A DNA stretch of 64,000 nucleotides from Palsa-189 sp963803735. GTDB lineage: Bacteria > Acidobacteriota > Terriglobia > Acidiferrales > UBA7541. This document shows positions 25,626 to 34,825 of this stretch, in pieces (the stretch's first letter is position 1; the number at the start of each line of letters is the position of its first letter). A model generated the notes under the pieces. The model was not told where the DNA came from. It saw only the letters and a program-made list of their open reading frames with translations, and made no database searches. Position numbers and translations under genes: made by a program. The DNA lies in assembly GCA_963803735.1 (NCBI GenBank), contig CAWDNV010000019.1, positions 429,912 through 493,911 on the forward strand, in the 5' to 3' direction.

Positions 25626-27773
25626 ATGACGCGATTTATGATTTTGTGCTCAGCCATGCTTGCCGCTTTCTCGTTAAATGGTTGTACCGGTGTTACCTCG
25701 GCACGTGGTGCGAAGACGACTGCCGCTCCCACAGCCGCTCCCACAGCCGCAGCCCCCGCCGCAGTCCCCGCCGCAGCCCCAACCGGACCTGGAACCATCT
25801 GGTTCGTTCGCAATGACGGTGGATCGCGGTATGACGCGACGAACAATCCTTCCGGACAGTGTAACGGTAAAGCCGATGCTTCTTATCCCGGCAGCGGTAC
25901 GAACCGGTCCTGCGCTTTCAATGATGTGCGCTACTTGTGGTCGGATGGCAGCGCAGCCGGAAGTTGGGTTCTAGCCGGCGGAGATACAGCCTTCATTCGT
26001 GGCGGACCTTGGAGGACAGGTGCCCCTGATGGAGTCGGAGGCAAATTCAATAATTTTGGATGCTTTGGGGGAGTCCCGCAGTATTGTGGCAATCTCGATG
26101 TTCCGGCGGGAACTTCAGGGCAGCATACGCGGTTTCTAGGTGAGAACTACGCCAACTGCTCAAGTCCTTCGGCTAAAACGCAAACCTTCGGCGGCTTCGG
26201 CCAAGGAAATACCTGGAACTTAGAAAACACTTCCTTCGTGGACATGGAGTGCCTTGAAATAACTGACCACGGAAGTTGCGTGATTATATCTGGCGCGTCA
26301 AACCAATGCCACAACTCGACACCGTATGATGACTACGCCCTAAACGGAATCCTGCTATGCCACAATTCTAGTTTCGTTTCTTATACCCACGATCTTTTGC
26401 TTCAAGACTTAAATATTCACGGATTGGTGGACACAGGGCTTGCTGGGTGCTTCGGAGCCAATATTACTCTAAATCGAGTACGGGTCGCTTTTAACACTTT
26501 TGCTGGTTGGGATATGGATAATTCCAGCGACCTCCAGAATGCCACCAACGCCAGCCTCGACAATGAATACGTCACGATGGAATGGAATGGATGCTCCGAA
26601 GAATACCCAATCGTGGATTCGGTTCCCGCTCGGGCTTGCTATGACCAAAACAGCGGCGGGTTTGGTGATGCGTGGAGCGGTCAGGATGCCAGTGTTGCTT
26701 CAATTATCTGTAACCATTGCATCACGCGCTACAACACTAAGGATGGTTGGATAGGTCCTCATACGTATGCAGCAAGTACGACGATTAAGAATTCTATCTG
26801 GTATGGGAATGAGGGAGTGGCGATCAAAGCAGGAGCGCAAACCAACGGTTCTTACTTGCTGCAAAACAATCTGATTATATCCAACTGTGACCGCCTCCAA
26901 GCGGCATTTCCCGGCGCTCCCTCAGGCTATAACGCAAATCTTAAAACCCCATGCAGAGCAGATGGAACTACGTTGCAGCTTAATTGGCCCGTAAACGGAT
27001 CAGTGGAGTTCGACAATAACTCCTTCGTGATGGCGAGCAGCAAAACCGGAATGGACATTGGCTGCACTATAGGGGTGTCTGCAGTCTCCGTGAATAGCGG
27101 TGGGACTGGTTATCAAGTCGGTGACGTGGTGTACTTTAACGGTTCGCCTCAATTAGAGGCTACGTTCACTGTGACCTCGGTATCCAGCGGCGTTGTCACC
27201 GGCCTCTCTTTAACAACAGCAGGATCGTTTAGCACGTGCGGCCCCGGCAGCGCCTATTGTCCAGGGCCAAACACTAACAACCCAACCAGCGGCGGTCACG
27301 GAACAGGACTAACCACAAATAATTCATTTGCGGGGAATACCTGTAACGGCGGCAAACGCATCATGCGAAACAACATCTTCCTTGGCTACGTTGACCCGAA
27401 TAACCCCGCCGTGGCGGGGCAGTCGATGACCTTTGTTTGTTATACGGCTTGCTTAAGCAACCCCGCTGACGGAACTACCAACGATACGATGTGGACGACC
27501 CGCACGAACAATAGCTTTTATGGGTTCAACACCAGCTCGGGCGGGGGCAACTGCACTTACGGTGGGGAGTTATGTAATAGTGATCCTCTGTTCGTCAACG
27601 AACCACCACAGACTTGGACCAGCGAATCACAACTGGACAACTTCAATTTCCACTTAAGCGCCAGCAGCCCAGCCATCGGCGCGGGAGTCGTGATTACTGG
27701 GCTCACGACGGATTATGCAGGAACTATGCGCCTCAACCCGCCCAGCATCGGCGCTTACGAGTATATGCACTGA
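25626..27773 (+). CDS. Surface lipoprotein with right-handed beta-helix
   Basis: A 715-residue protein with a lipoprotein signal (LNGC lipobox at about 17-20), an Ala/Pro linker of TAAP repeats (about 30-55), then a long Asn/Gly/Cys-rich region with pectate-lyase-like beta-helix character (repeated short strands such as NSIWYGNEGVAIKAG and NNLIISNCD). The C-terminus, SSPAIGAGVVIT..PPSIGAYEYMH, is the usual closing motif of this fold. It could bind or cleave polysaccharide, but no catalytic triad was identified. A 190-base fragment of a paralog lies at 22492-22681. It stands within the polysaccharide locus, so matrix processing is a reasonable guess. Confidence 0.8.
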   Translation: MTRFMILCSAMLAAFSLNGCTGVTSARGAKTTAAPTAAPTAAAPAAVPAAAPTGPGTIWFVRNDGGSRYDATNNPSGQCNGKADASYPGSGTNRSCAFNDVRYLWSDGSAAGSWVLAGGDTAFIRGGPWRTGAPDGVGGKFNNFGCFGGVPQYCGNLDVPAGTSGQHTRFLGENYANCSSPSAKTQTFGGFGQGNTWNLENTSFVDMECLEITDHGSCVIISGASNQCHNSTPYDDYALNGILLCHNSSFVSYTHDLLLQDLNIHGLVDTGLAGCFGANITLNRVRVAFNTFAGWDMDNSSDLQNATNASLDNEYVTMEWNGCSEEYPIVDSVPARACYDQNSGGFGDAWSGQDASVASIICNHCITRYNTKDGWIGPHTYAASTTIKNSIWYGNEGVAIKAGAQTNGSYLLQNNLIISNCDRLQAAFPGAPSGYNANLKTPCRADGTTLQLNWPVNGSVEFDNNSFVMASSKTGMDIGCTIGVSAVSVNSGGTGYQVGDVVYFNGSPQLEATFTVTSVSSGVVTGLSLTTAGSFSTCGPGSAYCPGPNTNNPTSGGHGTGLTTNNSFAGNTCNGGKRIMRNNIFLGYVDPNNPAVAGQSMTFVCYTACLSNPADGTTNDTMWTTRTNNSFYGFNTSSGGGNCTYGGELCNSDPLFVNEPPQTWTSESQLDNFNFHLSASSPAIGAGVVITGLTTDYAGTMRLNPPSIGAYEYMH

Positions 27774-27814
27774 GGTCTTTTGGTCCCATTTCAAGGCCTT
27801 CGTTGATTGTTTGA

Positions 27815-28576
27815 TTAGTACGATCGTTCAGCCTTGACCATACGTTTGACTAAGCGGCACCGGACGGTCGCCGTCGTAAACTCGCGCGCCAAACGGTTGT
27901 GAAGAAGCCGAATCTTTCTGATGGGCACGAGTTGCAGGCTGGCAAATTCGAAGGGGCTGTCATCGATAAGCTTGATGAACTTTCTCACAGTCATTTGATT
28001 TAAACCGCCAGCCACGTCCCCGAAGCACGTCGCGCCATCTGCCTTAAAACTCGACCTCCAACGGATAAGTGCTTTCTCGCTGAACATAAGATGCGCCCAT
28101 GGAAAAATCGAAAACAGATGTCCTCCCAATGGGTGATACCAAGTCGGACCGAAGCTGACAAACACTTCTCCTTCGGGTCGAAGGAGCGTGTTCATCGTAC
28201 GTAATATTCCAGCCGCGTCTTCAAAATGCTCAAACGCATCCAGAGAGATAATTGTATCCGCCACTTCCTTCGTACAGTTTGTAAATAGGCAAGTACTCTG
28301 AACACCAGCGGCTACTGATCTCTGCCTCGCTGCTTGCAACACGTCTTCGCGCAGATCGATGCCAATGACTCGCCTGGCGCCTTTCTGCGCCATCTCGACG
28401 GCTTCTGTCCCTTCTCCACAGCCAAAGTCAATTATCGTCTTGCCGATAATCTGACGAGGGAATTCTTCGCCGAGGAGCACGAGCTTCGAACTCGACTTAT
28501 GCGTGCTTCCGTTGCAACAGTCCCCCACTTTGGGACATATTTTCTTAAGGATTCGATATTGAATATCAGTTAGCAT
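27815..28576 (-). CDS. SAM-dependent methyltransferase
   Basis: A 253-residue class I methyltransferase: IIDFGCGEGTEAVEMAQ (motif I), IGIDLREDVLQ (acidic loop), DTIISLDAFEHFED, and the WYHPLGGH and FPWAHLMFSEKAL blocks shared with the paralog at 23263-24054. A pocket of four Cys in the first ~70 residues (CPKVGDCC) is unusual. It is convergent with the beta-helix gene and lies downstream of the GT4 gene at 28695 on the same strand, so it may be the last gene of that unit. Confidence 0.8.
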   Translation of the reverse strand: MLTDIQYRILKKICPKVGDCCNGSTHKSSSKLVLLGEEFPRQIIGKTIIDFGCGEGTEAVEMAQKGARRVIGIDLREDVLQAARQRSVAAGVQSTCLFTNCTKEVADTIISLDAFEHFEDAAGILRTMNTLLRPEGEVFVSFGPTWYHPLGGHLFSIFPWAHLMFSEKALIRWRSSFKADGATCFGDVAGGLNQMTVRKFIKLIDDSPFEFASLQLVPIRKIRLLHNRLAREFTTATVRCRLVKRMVKAERSY

Positions 28577-28694
28577 CTTTCTTGGTCTCAGTGTTGTCTA
28601 TTCTTGAGATTGTCGGGATCCTGCTGCTCTTCTCCGCAAAAAAAGGAGCCGCCCGAATGCTTTAACTGCGCTTGCAATTTGCCGACAAAAAAAT

Positions 28695-29897
28695 TCAAGT
28701 TTGAATTTTGTGCCTACAGCCGGCTACGATTTCGGAGCTGAGCTCCCTAGTCTGTGCAGCACGTGATTCCCAGGCAAACTCCGAGCGCACCCTGGAGAGG
28801 CCCGTCGCGCCTAAAGTTCGGCGGAGATCGGCGTTGGTGATCAGCGCATGGAGCGCACTGCGCAACTCTCCATCGTCGTCAGGATCCACTAATAATCCCG
28901 TTTCGCCATGTGACACCGCCTCTGCCGCCCCTCCTGAACGCCCGCCTATAACCGGTTTTGCGGTAGCATTGGCCTCCAGAAATACCATTCCAAAACCCTC
29001 GATGTCACCTGAGTCTACGCGATTCGGCATGACAAAGATATCTGCCAAGTTGTAATGACGGTTCAGCTCCTCTTGGGGAACAAAGCCAGCAAACACCACT
29101 CTGTCTTGCAACCCAAGCTCGTTTGCAAGCGCCCGGAGGCTCCCCTCATCAGAGCCCTTACCGCAGATTATGTATTTGACGGCAGACACCGTCGGACCAA
29201 GCGCCGCTAACGCGTGCAGAACCCGGCTTTGCCCTTTCCGGGGAGTCAGTCGGGCCACGGTCATCAGTACTACTTCGTCTCGAATGCCGTATCGTTGTCG
29301 CAGTTCCGGATCTGGAGGCATAGGGTGAAAGACAGCCGTATCGACGCCAGGAGTGATCTTATAAATTTTTCGGTTGGGCATCCCGATTCGCAGCAGGTTC
29401 TTGATTGCGAAATCGCCGTTGGCAATAATCGCGGCTGCCTGTTGATAGACGAGGTCCCGTACCTTGGGCTGGAATCGCCTCTGGTCGGTCAACGTTATAT
29501 CCTCTCCATGACAATAAGCGATGAACGGCAGACCGCGCACTTTCCGCAGTATGACACCTATGAGGCCAGGTGGGTAAAGATCGCCACAATGGAGTATGTC
29601 AGGCTTCTCCACAGTTAAACGTACCGCCGCTGCAAGTGATGGCATCACCAGCTTCGGTAGTTGCGAATAACTGAGATTCCGATGCGGCTTAAATGAACGA
29701 CTAATCCTAAATAAGTCTGTCTGTACTCCAGCGTCGAAAGACTGCCAACCCGGAACTTTGCTGGTCAGAATAGATACGCGGTCGCCTTTTTCGGCGATGC
29801 GCTTAAAGAGATTGTAGTAGTAGTGGCGAGACCCTCCGCCACCCGGTAAGAACGTATCTGTGAGTAGCACGAACTTCAGACGTTCGTTTTCACTCAT
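28695..29897 (-). CDS. GT4 family glycosyltransferase
   Basis: A 400-residue GT-B enzyme. The N-terminal domain has a glycine-rich loop (FLPGGGGSRHYYYNLF). The C-terminal domain has the donor-site motifs VARLTPRKGQ and the retaining GT4 E-x7-E signature (EGFGMVFLEANA). It should transfer a sugar from a nucleotide donor to the growing glycan. It lies downstream of the FkbH/ACP/VOC genes on the same strand with a gap of about 75 bases and may be cotranscribed with them. No signal peptide is present. Confidence 0.9.
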   Translation of the reverse strand: MSENERLKFVLLTDTFLPGGGGSRHYYYNLFKRIAEKGDRVSILTSKVPGWQSFDAGVQTDLFRISRSFKPHRNLSYSQLPKLVMPSLAAAVRLTVEKPDILHCGDLYPPGLIGVILRKVRGLPFIAYCHGEDITLTDQRRFQPKVRDLVYQQAAAIIANGDFAIKNLLRIGMPNRKIYKITPGVDTAVFHPMPPDPELRQRYGIRDEVVLMTVARLTPRKGQSRVLHALAALGPTVSAVKYIICGKGSDEGSLRALANELGLQDRVVFAGFVPQEELNRHYNLADIFVMPNRVDSGDIEGFGMVFLEANATAKPVIGGRSGGAAEAVSHGETGLLVDPDDDGELRSALHALITNADLRRTLGATGLSRVRSEFAWESRAAQTRELSSEIVAGCRHKIQT

Positions 29898-29973
29898 GCA
29901 TTTTTGCGCTTCACTTGATGACTGGACTTATAGACCCAGCAAGAACGCCTCGGGGCGGCGTCCATCGATTCGG

Positions 29974-30420
29974 CTACTTCTGAGCGATCTTTTTGGCGTC
30001 GGATTCAGCCTCGACTAATTCAATTAGTTGACGAGTTGGAGTTAAGAACCAGGCTATGCGTCGCATTCCAAAGGCGACCGCTGGAACGGGTTCGCTAAGC
30101 ACGAGGCACCCTTTAGCCTTAACCTCGGCAAGTGCATCAGTGAGATCAAGTACGCTGTAGCAAAGATGATAAGTCCCGCCGCCCTTGGCAAGCACATTCT
30201 TGATGGGCGAACCGTCCGTTAGGGGAGCAACAAGCTCAATCTCGAAGCTGTTTCGGGAATTTGGCAAACCCAGAAAGCAAACCGTAACGTTTTGGAGGGG
30301 ATCATCGAAGGGCCCAGACAACACTTCATAGCCAAATAAGGATTGATAGATCGGCAGTGCTTTTTGAATGTCGGGTACAGCAACTCCAATATGGTGGAAA
30401 ATGAGCTTCAAGCGGCTCAT
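29974..30420 (-). CDS. VOC (glyoxalase-like) family protein
   Basis: A 148-residue vicinal-oxygen-chelate protein resembling methylmalonyl-CoA epimerase. It starts IFHHIGVAVPDIQKALPIY, with the first metal His in FHHIG, and continues with FEIELVAP (Glu) and TYHLCYSV (His). The final metal Glu is plausibly in LIELVEAE. The enzyme class handles acyl thioesters or similar substrates with a divalent metal. It is five bases from the acyl carrier protein gene, so a role on an ACP- or CoA-bound acyl group is likely. The exact reaction cannot be read from sequence. Confidence 0.8.
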   Translation of the reverse strand: MSRLKLIFHHIGVAVPDIQKALPIYQSLFGYEVLSGPFDDPLQNVTVCFLGLPNSRNSFEIELVAPLTDGSPIKNVLAKGGGTYHLCYSVLDLTDALAEVKAKGCLVLSEPVPAVAFGMRRIAWFLTPTRQLIELVEAESDAKKIAQK

Positions 30421-30425
30421 CTCAG

Positions 30426-30692
30426 TCAGTGGAAAACGACGCCTTTCGACTCCAGTTCAGCGAGAAGAAGGGCTACGTTAGTTAGCGTTGGGACCTTCTG
30501 CATTTCAAACTGCACCCCATATTCCGCCTCCAACGCCAAAATCGCCTGTAAATGCCCAAAAGAGTCCCACTTCTCTATGCTGCCGGCGGCAAGTTCAGGT
30601 GTGACGTCTGATGGTTTGATTTCAAAGATGTCAGCGAGAACTTGACGTAGCGACTGTGGAATGGAGTTAGTCGGCATAAGAGCTTTATTCAT
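30426..30692 (-). CDS. Acyl carrier protein
   Basis: An 88-residue ACP. The phosphopantetheine site is WDSFGHLQ with Ser44 as attachment point. Length and helix pattern fit the family. It overlaps the FkbH-like gene by eight bases and is followed after five bases by the VOC gene. In FkbH systems a discrete ACP carries a glyceryl or related group. That fits this trio, but the group carried here is inference. Confidence 0.9.
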   Translation of the reverse strand: MNKALMPTNSIPQSLRQVLADIFEIKPSDVTPELAAGSIEKWDSFGHLQAILALEAEYGVQFEMQKVPTLTNVALLLAELESKGVVFH

Positions 30693-32598
30693 CTATCGTA
30701 ATCCAATCTGGCGCCTGTGGAAGAGAGGAACTGATATTAAGTTCGTAGAACATTGACGTGCCTTCTGCTGTTGGAGATTGCAACGGTTGAAACCCGTGCG
30801 AAGGGTAAAAGTCAGCACAAGCTTGATTTTTTTTGGTCGGCCGGTATTCACCGAGGAGGCGGATAGCACCGTGCTCACGGGCTGTCCGGGCAATGTGATG
30901 CAGTAGAACCGATTCGAGTCCCCGGCCGATGACCCGGCAAGAGAGTAAAAGCGTGTCGATCCTACAGGTGTCTTCTTGTGTTTCGCATAGCGCTAAACCA
31001 ACAACGCCGCTGTCTCCGAAACGGTCCTGCGCTCGAAGCGCCAATAACTGAGTCTTTGGGCGCTGCGCAAATTGTTGGACTTCGCCCGGCGAATATCTTC
31101 GCGTTGTTAAGTTGAATTGGTTCGTCTTAGCGATCAGTTGTACGGTGCGGTCCAGCGAGCCATCGAGGGCGCTGACGATTTTACATCTGATGTCTAGCGA
31201 TTTAAGAAACTCCTCGCGCGAGGAACTGCTGTTCTCTAAGTCCGCCCTCTTCACTTGAATCCGGTATTCGTTACTCCGAATCCGATCCTCTTCAGTAATG
31301 GCGAGAGTCTCAAATAATCCTGCGCTCATGATACGAGGCACGAGGCCCCAGGGTTCTTCCCTACTAGCTTCGATGACTGTCACCTCAGGGAGCTGCCGGC
31401 GAACAGAATCACACTCAAATGGACTGTCATCAATGAACACGAATGAATCGAGGCCCAACGATAATTCTTTGCTCAATTCTTTTAGCGCCCGGCCTTTATC
31501 GTGCCAGCTGATTTTTTTGCCGACAAAATCGTCCAATGTAACAGCCAGATCCAGGCCCCGGAGCCTGAAGGCTTCCTCAACATCCGCCAGGTTATTTTTT
31601 GAGACTATAGTCAGCAGAATGCCCCGGGCGGAGATCTGTTTAAGGAACTTCTGGTAGGAAAAATAAGGGCTTCCAGGAAACGTCGCGCCAGTCAGAATCC
31701 CTTCGGGTCCGTCTTCACCGACGATTCCCCCCCAGAGAGTGTCATCCAAATCGGTGCACAGAACTTTCTTTGGCGAGCTGTAAAGAACTGAAACTGCCTG
31801 GGCGAGAGCGCGGCAATACTCATCGAAGGCTCCAGTGGCGATTGGCACGCGAGAAGAGTAAAACATCCGATTATCGCGCCAGCGCATCCTGCCGATTCTG
31901 GCGGCCACTTGGTCCTGATCAAAAAAAACGCAGTCGGTCAGCTCGCGGCAAATCTCAACTAGAAAAGCATTGATCTCTCGGACCGCTCGCTGTTCACCAA
32001 AGCTCAGGTTTGAATCCGCCACGTCGCCCAGTATCGGATGAGCCGGTACCGTTAGCCCTTGCACTACTACACTAGCATTGGTGTAGCGCCGAAAGGAGGA
32101 CAGCATCTGCTTTAGTCCATTTTTTACCCGCTCGACTTCCTTCCTGATTTCGGACTCCGCGGCGCGCGCACATACGTCCGTCAGACTCCCAGCAAGATCT
32201 TCGATGTCGGCCAGGAAGAGCACAAGGTCCGGCTTAGCGCGGGCCAATTCCCCCCCTGGGTTTGTGAGATCATCGATAAAGCTTCCGTAGCCTCCCACCG
32301 TGAACTCAAGCCAGAGTCCTTTGGCAGCCGAATGGACTGCTAACTGAGGCAAGAAGGGCTCCACTGTCACCGAACGAGCAATATATGTTCTGAGCACCTT
32401 GAAGCCGGCCTGTAACGCTTTGTCACTGCCTATTGACCTCAATCGCATTGCTGCAAAAGCAAAATCGCCTGGGTTGGGCGACGACTTCAGAAAATCCGCT
32501 AAAGTGAGCCGAACCAAAGCGGCATCCAATCGATCAATGGCGGTCGTCAGTTGCGCGCGAAGGTTTGGGCGCAACTCCTTTTCTGCCGATGCTGGCAA
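30685..32598 (-). CDS. FkbH-like HAD-family protein with acyltransferase tail
   Basis: A 637-residue protein of the FkbH family. Residues about 1-270 form the N-terminal FkbH-type domain. The HAD motif LCTDLDDTLWGG lies at about 279-290. A second motif is KISWHDKGRALKELSKEL, followed by FVFIDDSPFECD. The C-terminal ~150 residues look like a GNAT domain (DSGVVGLALCE, RVIGRGLESVLLHHI). Known FkbH enzymes dephosphorylate 1,3-bisphosphoglycerate and load a glyceryl group onto an ACP. Here an ACP gene follows directly, with VOC and hexapeptide acyltransferase genes alongside, so it may prepare an acyl or glyceryl decoration for the glycan. Confidence 0.85.
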   Translation of the reverse strand: MPASAEKELRPNLRAQLTTAIDRLDAALVRLTLADFLKSSPNPGDFAFAAMRLRSIGSDKALQAGFKVLRTYIARSVTVEPFLPQLAVHSAAKGLWLEFTVGGYGSFIDDLTNPGGELARAKPDLVLFLADIEDLAGSLTDVCARAAESEIRKEVERVKNGLKQMLSSFRRYTNASVVVQGLTVPAHPILGDVADSNLSFGEQRAVREINAFLVEICRELTDCVFFDQDQVAARIGRMRWRDNRMFYSSRVPIATGAFDEYCRALAQAVSVLYSSPKKVLCTDLDDTLWGGIVGEDGPEGILTGATFPGSPYFSYQKFLKQISARGILLTIVSKNNLADVEEAFRLRGLDLAVTLDDFVGKKISWHDKGRALKELSKELSLGLDSFVFIDDSPFECDSVRRQLPEVTVIEASREEPWGLVPRIMSAGLFETLAITEEDRIRSNEYRIQVKRADLENSSSSREEFLKSLDIRCKIVSALDGSLDRTVQLIAKTNQFNLTTRRYSPGEVQQFAQRPKTQLLALRAQDRFGDSGVVGLALCETQEDTCRIDTLLLSCRVIGRGLESVLLHHIARTAREHGAIRLLGEYRPTKKNQACADFYPSHGFQPLQSPTAEGTSMFYELNISSSLPQAPDWITIDE

Positions 32599-32602
32599 TT
32601 TG

Positions 32603-33172
32603 CTAGACCTCCGCAGCAGCTTGCAGGGTTTGGTCAGGCGTTACATTAGCTTCCTTCATGACAATCCTTCCCGGCACACCCATCACCGTTGCACCCGCCG
32701 GAACGTTAGTGATAACCAATGTGTTCGCTGCGATTTTTGCCCTGTCACCCACCTTAATATTGCCGATGATGGCCGCGCCCGTCCCTACATAAACGCCGTC
32801 ACCTAACCGAGGAGCCCCTTTTCGACCCATAGCCGACGTCCCGATTGTAACTCGATGAGCGATATCGCAGTTCTTTCCAACGACAGCATCTGGATTGATG
32901 TGAACGCCACCAATATGGCCCAGATAGAGACCTTCGCCTATATCGGCGCTAGGGTCTATGCACATTTCCATGAACACTTCACAGAATTTGTAGCCAACGG
33001 CATATACAACTTTTAATGGAATGAGTCCCCAGCTGTCTGAATTCTCCTTGTAGAGCCAGTGACCGAACCGATACCAGACCAATGCCCAGAGCGCGGGATT
33101 AGATAAAATCTCACCCCATCTGCCGTTATCCCGCCGATAACGTGCAACATCAGCTTTGATCTCTTTAAACAT
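32603..33172 (-). CDS. Hexapeptide acyltransferase (serine acetyltransferase-like)
   Basis: A 189-residue left-handed beta-helix acyltransferase. It starts with a helical MFKEIKADVARYRRDNG segment as in CysE-type enzymes, then carries hexapeptide repeats from about residue 80 (IGEGLYLGHIGGVHINPDAVVGKNC) with the catalytic-type His in IAHRVTIG. The CysE-like shape fits O-acetyltransferases of glycan clusters as well as true serine acetyltransferases. The position four bases before the FkbH gene favours sugar or carrier acylation. Confidence 0.8.
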   Translation of the reverse strand: MFKEIKADVARYRRDNGRWGEILSNPALWALVWYRFGHWLYKENSDSWGLIPLKVVYAVGYKFCEVFMEMCIDPSADIGEGLYLGHIGGVHINPDAVVGKNCDIAHRVTIGTSAMGRKGAPRLGDGVYVGTGAAIIGNIKVGDRAKIAANTLVITNVPAGATVMGVPGRIVMKEANVTPDQTLQAAAEV

Positions 33173-33709
33173 TACGTCTTTCGAAAGCCGGAATGGCCGT
33201 GTCCCCGTACAAATTTAACACATCGAAAATACAACGTCGTGCGGTTCTCATCTGTCTGCGCTACTCACAACAGAGAAGTACACCGGTTGCCGTAAGACAT
33301 TCCAATCGCACGCACTAGCACAAGGTAGATGTCGTGAAACTTCTTTCCCTTTTTTACCTAATTTTTGCCACAGTCGTCTCTAGGATACCCGTGTGCCACT
33401 CTCTTACAAATCTCACCCTGATGCCCCACGCTAAGTTACTTTACAATCAGTCGGTTATAGAGCACTTATCCTTGGTTAGGACGTTCTCAACGGCTTCGAA
33501 GTTGCACTAAACTCAGCAGCAGAAAATGACGATTCAGCGGTCCTGACTTGACCATGATTTTTGCACTAAGCTCGAAAGATCGCTTCTATATCGTGTCGGC
33601 GAAGAAGCCACCAACGGCCGCATGTCGATTCGCAAGAAATGCGGGCTTCTCATCTGAGTCGAGGCTAGTAGGTAAGAGGTAGAGCTCCATCGAATTTGGA
33701 AAAAGCGAG
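33173..33709. other. Intergenic between divergent operons
   Basis: About 540 bases separate the acyltransferase/FkbH unit (minus) from the GT4 operon (plus). It should hold both promoters. I could not assign a clear promoter. TTGCACTAA occurs twice near 33504 and 33559, 50-odd bases apart, which may be chance. No gene is seen. Confidence 0.3.
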
Positions 33710-34825
33710 ATGAAAGTCCTACATTTGATTAGTAGTGGCGGCTTTTATGGAGCAGAACGCGTCATTGTCACGCTTTCGGAGAGCATGACCAGGATGGGGC
33801 ACGAAAGCACCGTGGCCGTATTTCACAATTCGCATCGCCCCAATACAGAAGTGGCAGTTAATGCGCGGTCTCGCAATCTGCCGGTCGAGCTGATTCACTG
33901 CAATGCAAGGTTCGACTGGACTGCAGTACACACCTTACGTACTGTCATGGAACAGACAGCGCCACAAATCTTGCACACCCACGGATATAAAGCAGATCTG
34001 TACGGCTACTTAGCTGGTAGGGCTTCAAAAGCCGCGCTCATTTCCACTTGCCACGGTTGGTTGGATGAAGATCTGAAAGCCTATAGCTACGGCATATTAG
34101 ACCGTTTCGTATTGCACCACTTCAAGATGGCCATAGCTGTATCAGACGCAGTGGCGGAGCGGCTGCGCGGCGCGGGCGTGCCAAAAGAGAAAATCCGAAC
34201 TATTGATAACGGCATTGACGTGGAGGCGTTCTCAGGGGCTAGGCCGATTTTACCGATTGACCAGCGAGGAAATCAGCGCTTGATTGGCTTAGTAGGCCGA
34301 CTTGCTCCGGAAAAAGGAATCCAGTACTTCTTGGAAGCCGCCGCCGTTGTCACGCGCTCGCATCCGGACGTGGAATTTGCCGTAATCGGAGACGGCCCGG
34401 AACGCAATTATTTGGAACAAACTGCCCGCAGGCTTGGCATCCAAGACAAGGTTCGTTTTACCGGTAAGCTTGAGAATATGGCGGAGACATACGGCTCCCT
34501 TGATATCGTGGTTTCCTCCTCTCTGAAAGAAGGATTGCCCATGACTATTTTGGAAGCGCTGGCAGCCAAGAAACCAGTTATCGCTACTGCCGTCGGCGCT
34601 GTGCCTAAGGTGATTACGCATGAGCAAACTGGGTTGTTGGTCCCACCCGCCAATGTTGGGGAGCTGGCACATGGAATCATCCGTCTGCTGAATAACCGCG
34701 AACTTGGTGAGATGCTTGCCACCCGAGGCCGCCAAATCGTATGCGCGCGTTTTTCCGCGGAAGCGATGACCACACAGTATCTGAAGCTTTATACCGAAGC
34801 GATCGCCCTCGGCGTTGCAAACTGA
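33710..34825 (+). CDS. GT4 family glycosyltransferase
   Basis: A 371-residue GT-B enzyme: HLISSGGFYGAERVIVTLSE at the N-terminus, HTHGYKADLYGYLAG in the acceptor domain, VGRLAPEKGIQYFLEAA for the donor domain, and the E-x7-E signature (SLKEGLPMTILEALAAKKP). It is the first gene of a five-gene plus-strand operon (GT4, GT4, deacetylase, methyltransferase, GT2) whose genes overlap or nearly touch. Donor sugar is unknown. Confidence 0.9.
   Translation: MKVLHLISSGGFYGAERVIVTLSESMTRMGHESTVAVFHNSHRPNTEVAVNARSRNLPVELIHCNARFDWTAVHTLRTVMEQTAPQILHTHGYKADLYGYLAGRASKAALISTCHGWLDEDLKAYSYGILDRFVLHHFKMAIAVSDAVAERLRGAGVPKEKIRTIDNGIDVEAFSGARPILPIDQRGNQRLIGLVGRLAPEKGIQYFLEAAAVVTRSHPDVEFAVIGDGPERNYLEQTARRLGIQDKVRFTGKLENMAETYGSLDIVVSSSLKEGLPMTILEALAAKKPVIATAVGAVPKVITHEQTGLLVPPANVGELAHGIIRLLNNRELGEMLATRGRQIVCARFSAEAMTTQYLKLYTEAIALGVAN

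Noticed and set aside
30901..30935. tRNA T-loop-like sequence (GATTCGAGTCC)
   Set aside because: It lies inside the FkbH coding sequence, and no acceptor or anticodon stem can be built around it.
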